Shown here one piece after another: positions 59,801 to 64,000 of a DNA stretch of 64,000 nucleotides. The notes beneath the pieces were generated by a model, which did no database searches, was not told the origin of the DNA, and saw only the letters and a program-made list of their open reading frames with translations. Numbering within the stretch: the stretch's first letter is position 1; each line of letters opens with the position of its first letter. This DNA comes from Scatophagus argus (Eukaryota; Chordata; Actinopteri; Scatophagidae): the NCBI RefSeq assembly GCF_020382885.2, contig NC_058499.1:6681872-6745871 (forward strand), in the 5' to 3' direction. Both the position numbers and the translations under genes were made by a program.

Positions 59801-62800
59801 GCAGTTGCAGTATTGTTGTAGATTTTTGGACAAGTCCTTTTTTGTTTGTCTGTGTGCCATATTTACTGTATGAGCTGCTATAAGTTCTACCTTTGAACAA
59901 CGTTTGAAATGTTCAGTTTTTGGTGACATTGTTGAAATTCATTTATAATAAGGTCATAGTTAAAGGTGGTGTTGTGTTGGACTAAATTATCTTTTTAATT
60001 AATTCTTTTTCAGGGTGAAATGTGTGCCAGTCCAGACGTCTTTGCCCACCTCACTCACCTCCTGACGAACCTCGCAGGAGGGAAACTTTGTGCTGTGCTG
60101 GAGGTCAGGCCTTACACCTTATACTTAACATGAGCACAAACTAACTATCTTACACTGACTTTTTCAAATCAGCACTTGAGCCCATCAGTTCGGTTGTTGT
60201 CTCTGCTGTGCACTCGACCCACTGACAACAGTGCATTAAAGCACAAAGTGTCCCATCCATTCCATCTGTTACTTTCCATCCTACTAGCCATCAGTGGAAA
60301 ATCCTACATATTGATGCCACCTTGTTGGAGGAACACTGGGTTGTAAAAGGCTTTATTGTGCCAATGTTTTCCAGGGAGGATACAACCTGACTTCGCTCCC
60401 CCAGTCGGTGTGTGAGACAGTTCAAACTTTGCTTGGAGATCCTGCACCTCGACCTGACAACCTTGATGGTCCCTGTGAAAGGTCCGTCCCCCCGTGACGT
60501 CCTTTATCTTCTGTGTGTATGTGTTTTTATAACTACAGTGAATTTGTTTTTCTCTTTTCAGTGCACTTGAGTCCCTTCACTGTGTCCGATCAGCTCACAG
60601 GCAGTACTGGTCCTGCCTCAGACATGCAGGTATAACGTTTACGCAGTTGTTTTTCAGCTGTTCCTGAAAACAGAATACATTTAACATTGCACTCCTTTGC
60701 CGTGGTTGGACTTTTCCTCTTTCTTGTCAAAACCTGATGCCTACTTTACCGACAATGCAGCTCGATCATCAACAGTTCAGCCAGGTGTGTAATGCTAGTA
60801 GCAGCTAATGTGGACTTAAATCTCAAGCAAGTAGCAGGCCACAGAGGTCCTTTAAACTCTCTTCCTTCGAACCCAACACCCTTAAAATTTGACATTACCT
60901 CAAATGACATCACTTGAGGCAGTATTTTTAAATTTCACGCGACTCTCCCTGAAACCGCAAGAGGCTTTGTACAACTTCTTTCACATATACAGTTTCCCTT
61001 TAATTGAAAGAAGGCCAACAGTACTTCATGATTTCTTCAGTTTATTTTTTCGTAGCTTTAGAATCCCCCTACTTTAATATTCATTGCCTCATAGTATTTC
61101 ATTACTCCTTTCTCCAGCTGATCTACCGACTTCTGATATCAGCACAAAGCGCATTAAATTGGCAGAAGCATCAGAGAAGGAGGAAGAGGAGAAAAGTGTG
61201 GAGGAAAAGGTGTGGCCAGAGCCTCCAAAACGTGTCGCCCCTCCTATTCGCACCGCTTCAGTCCTCCCTAATGGTGTCAAATGCCCGGACGGATGTAAAC
61301 TCTTCAGCTCATCGGAGGATCTCGACTCGGTCACAGTGAGCAAACTCAGGTATGGGGCTGTTTGCTGACTGTGTTTCTCATTACTGGCACGGGAAGAGCT
61401 TATCATAAGGGCTTCAGAGTTTGCTGAATTCAAATAATCATGATTTTGTCGTCTACATTCCACAAAAATATATATCAGTGTAATTTTTTTTTCCACGAAA
61501 GGGAGAACTTCCTCAAAGATGCAGATGACAGCGATGCTCTCGCAACCCTGTCCCGTCTTGTTGCCCTTGTAGAGAAAATGGAGAAGAACGAGGTGATATT
61601 TCTTGTCTTTTCGAGTGCTACGCTGATGGCTGTTGTGAATTCACTTATTGCTGTAGTTACCTGCCAATATGAGCTGCAAGCTGATGTCATTATATTTAAT
61701 TACTGTCTCTCAGATTTGCAGTGGCTTGGCACTGGTTCGTGACATCTCCATGGCGATGATGTGTGTTGTTCAGCATGCTGCAGCTGCTCTCAGCAAACGG
61801 TAAAGCAATGTGGATCTAATCCATATGCAGAATGACTGTATGTTTTTGATATTACTGAGGTAGAGAAGTGAAAGGAAAATATGTCCTTACATGGAAATAT
61901 CCACCCTTAAAGCAAAGGTTTTCCATTTTGGGAGATACTTGGTTACTCTCATATCGATATGCTAAATGTGAACTACAGCCAGCTTGCTAGCTTGGCTTAG
62001 TATAAAGACTGGAAACTGGTAATAAAAGCCATCCTGAATCTGTCCAAACATGTGATATGTCTTAATTAGTGAGCTTTAGAGGTGCTGGCAAGCAACTTTT
62101 GTTACCTCCGGACAGAAACAGTCTGGTTGTGTTTATGTTTAGCTAAGCTAACTAGCTGTCATATTTAATATGAGAGCGTTATCAGTCTTTTCATCAAACT
62201 CTCAGCAAAAAAACAAAAGCCTACATCCCAAAACGTAGACCTATTCTCTTTAGAAATGCTTTTATGTTTGGTTTGTTTGTTTTTTATGCGGCAGCCAAAT
62301 GAAGGAATTTCCATTGCAGACACAGTTTGAGCACCTGACTGCAACATTTTTGATGTCTCAGAATTGAAGAGACATGTTAACAAAAAGAAGTTACAGATAA
62401 ATAATAACACACAATGATGCAAGGAAAGTGTGAATAAAGAGTTTCCTTGTTTATTTAAAGCCATTTCATTATCAAGAGCGTAGTCGGATCTCAGACCTCT
62501 TTCTCATCGTGCAGGGTTTTGGTCGTGTGTGTTGGCGATATGGTGGTCCCAAGTCCCGGCACAGAGGATGGGTGATTATCGTTTCTGCTCCCGCAGTCAG
62601 ACTTTGTGGTAAAACTTCTTCCTTGTTTGTCTGCAGCAGTGTGACCAACGTAATGACAGAAATATTTCCATCTTTAGGAAAACACTCATGGTGCAGTTCA
62701 GCAACAAGGAACCAGACGAACAGAAATCCAAATATTACATTTCTGTGTGTCTGAAGAAGGTACTGTGTGTTGCAGGAAATCACAATTCAGAGGATTTGTC

Positions 62801-63595
62801 AGTAATATTTTCTGTGTGTTTGTATTCAGTTCTACAGCTTTATTGTATTTCTTGGTTTTCTTATCAAGATAATGTAATAATAATAATGATAAATAAGTAA
62901 TATGTAATTGTTGTTGTTGTCGTTGTTGGTGTGTGTGCGTACGTGCATGTCTGTGTGTCTGTCTCCTCCCACAGGGCTGCAGTGACGTGTCAGGGTTCAT
63001 GCAGGCCTTGTTGGGCCTTCTCCTGCCTCTGGGATACCAGTATGATCCCGGTCTGGTTCTGCTGGTTCGAATGCCAGATAGTGGGGTTTGTGACGCCGTG
63101 TGGCAACACCTAACAGGTCTGCTGCAGGGCCTGGCACAGGGACACACTCTGGTTCTCATGCAGGTAAGAAGGCTGCGGCAAGTTTAATGAAAGGACACTA
63201 AACACTCATTCCAGTCTCGTTCCTTGATAATGTGGAAACACAAGTCTTAGCCCTCATTTTCAGACTGAAGGGTCAGTGATTTTGTCATTTCAGGAAGATG
63301 AGAAGGCCTGTGTTGACCCCACAGTCTCCTCTCTCCTTGGGGACGCTGCCCCCCCTCTGGGACAGCTTCATGCTCCTCTTGCAGAGGATGTGGAGGCGCT
63401 GGAGAGGCTAAGGCACAGACTGCAGGCAGACTGGAAGCTGCTGCAGACGACAGGTGAATTCACGACAGCAGCATCGCGTAACAACATTACACATAATCTG
63501 ACATCCGCATAATTTGAATCTACCTGTATTATATAAATTAGAATTTTTGTCTCCCAAAACCAGCACCAGGAACTGAAGGAAGTGAGAAGTACTGA
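56849..63595 (+). CDS. hdac10: hdac10, class IIb deacetylase (N8-acetylspermidine deacetylase), 20 exons
   Basis: HDAC10 is a zinc-dependent polyamine deacetylase. Exons: 56849-56907, 57799-57933, 58005-58101, 58266-58363, 58869-58973, 59066-59134, 59225-59351, 59544-59609, 59710-59769, 60014-60103, 60375-60481, 60562-60629, 61118-61349, 61502-61592, 61714-61799, 62515-62571, 62678-62759, 62975-63163, 63294-63453, 63564-63595. All are GT-AG with matching phases, giving 669 residues, the same as human. Visible active-site residues are HH134-135, zinc ligands D172, H174 and D265, and the catalytic Tyr305 in EGGY. The gatekeeper Glu272 in GDPEGEM, which selects cationic polyamine substrates, is present. 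The companion motif P-(E/A)-C-E at 21-24 reads PACK here. The linker (residues about 360-440) is acidic, and the C-terminal pseudo-deacetylase domain ([15 protein letters not shown]) is complete. AATAAA is at 63728. Confidence 0.97.
59647..59671. repeat. (TAA)8 microsatellite in an hdac10 intron
   Basis: A TAA/ATA run directly after exon 8, in the intron ending at 59709. Confidence 0.9.
60761..60784 (+). other. hdac10: candidate 24-base hdac10 microexon
   Basis: CTCGATCATCAACAGTTCAG plus CCAG is bounded by AATGCAG and GTGTGT. It keeps phase 1 between the exons ending 60629 and starting 61118. It would insert ARSSTVQP-like residues into the linker after the deacetylase domain. Support is splice-site and phase only. 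The pyrimidine tract before it is poor. Confidence 0.3.
61905..62160 (-). repeat. percomorph-type interspersed repeat in an hdac10 intron
   Basis: Landmarks include CCATTTTGGGAGATACTTGG, GAACTACAGCCAGCTTGCTA, AGTATAAAGACTGGAAACTG and GTGAGCTTTAGAGGTGCTGG, a repeat very common in spiny-rayed fish introns (TAGCTTAGCATAAAGACTGGAAAC type). Confidence 0.65.
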
Positions 63596-64000
63596 AGCCG
63601 GTCCTGCCCTTTTTTTGTGAAGAAAACATTTTGAAACTATATCAATCAAATGTCTGGATAGCATTTTGTCATTTTTGTCAGGTTTTACGGTCCAAATTGA
63701 ACTTTTATGAAATACATGGTGTCCTTAAATAAACAATGTTTTTTTAAAAAAACCAAAAAAAAACTTACTATCCTTATGGCTGATTTTCAAAATGATTTAC
63801 AGGCTTTTTGATGTGTAGCAATTGACAACAACTTCATCAATAATGTCTGTGACTCCTGGACAAATACAAACCTTACAGGTGTTATGAATTATGATGAGAA
63901 ACATAGATTAGAGTTATTTTCTTATTGCTATTAGATGTTAATATTTTCAAATTAATTTTGATCATCATTACTCTCAGTGTCAACTATTTAGCAAGTTGAA
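63596..64000 (+). other. hdac10 3'UTR and flanking sequence
   Basis: A short 3'UTR with the poly(A) signal AATAAA at 63728-63733, followed by a T-rich and then A-rich stretch. Beyond about 63770 I see nothing but AT-rich unique sequence. Confidence 0.7.

Noticed and set aside
1-64000. CRISPR arrays, operons, insertion sequences or other prokaryotic systems
   Set aside because: Spliced genes, microsatellites and fish repeats show this is a vertebrate nuclear genome. No regularly spaced direct repeats with unique spacers were seen.

Overview
The window is vertebrate nuclear DNA, almost certainly from a spiny-rayed (percomorph-type) teleost. The evidence is long GT/CA microsatellites, tRNA-derived SINE-like repeats with GGAT-type tails, a decayed Tc1-like element, several copies of interspersed repeats familiar from percomorph introns, and intron-rich genes whose proteins are closest to fish and other vertebrate orthologues. 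All functional calls come from reading spliced translations by eye. No database search was run.

Layout. About 1-38.6 kb is the 5' part of srpk2 (SR-protein kinase 2) on the minus strand. Two alternative N-terminal coding starts are visible: MSSRK/VMAIQARKRR at 38579-38259, and MSVNSEKSSSPE at 19636-19599. Both end in the same splice phase, so either can join the same downstream exon. No kinase exon was found, so the rest of the gene should lie left of base 1. The introns hold the microsatellites and transposon relics. Between srpk2 and the next gene lies an intact tRNA-Thr(AGT) gene on the minus strand at 40321-40394.

From about 41.8 to 48.5 kb, pus7 (TruD-family pseudouridine synthase) runs on the plus strand, head-to-head with srpk2, with a complete set of coding exons. 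At 50.1-51.2 kb a two-exon secreted ENDOD1-like nuclease-fold protein lies convergently on the minus strand. At 53.5-56.3 kb is a class A GPCR of the apelin-receptor type, with its coding sequence in one exon and a very long first intracellular loop. From 56.8 to 63.7 kb is a complete 20-exon hdac10 (polyamine deacetylase) on the plus strand.

The genes are separate eukaryotic transcription units, not an operon. PUS7 modifies RNA, SRPK2 phosphorylates splicing factors, HDAC10 deacetylates N8-acetylspermidine, and the GPCR and ENDOD1-like proteins are a membrane protein and a secreted protein. No common pathway links them. I see no unknown multi-gene system. The most useful oddities are a Glu-to-Lys change in the HDAC10 specificity motif, the GPCR loop insertion, an in-frame upstream extension and candidate microexon in pus7, and the paired srpk2 starts.
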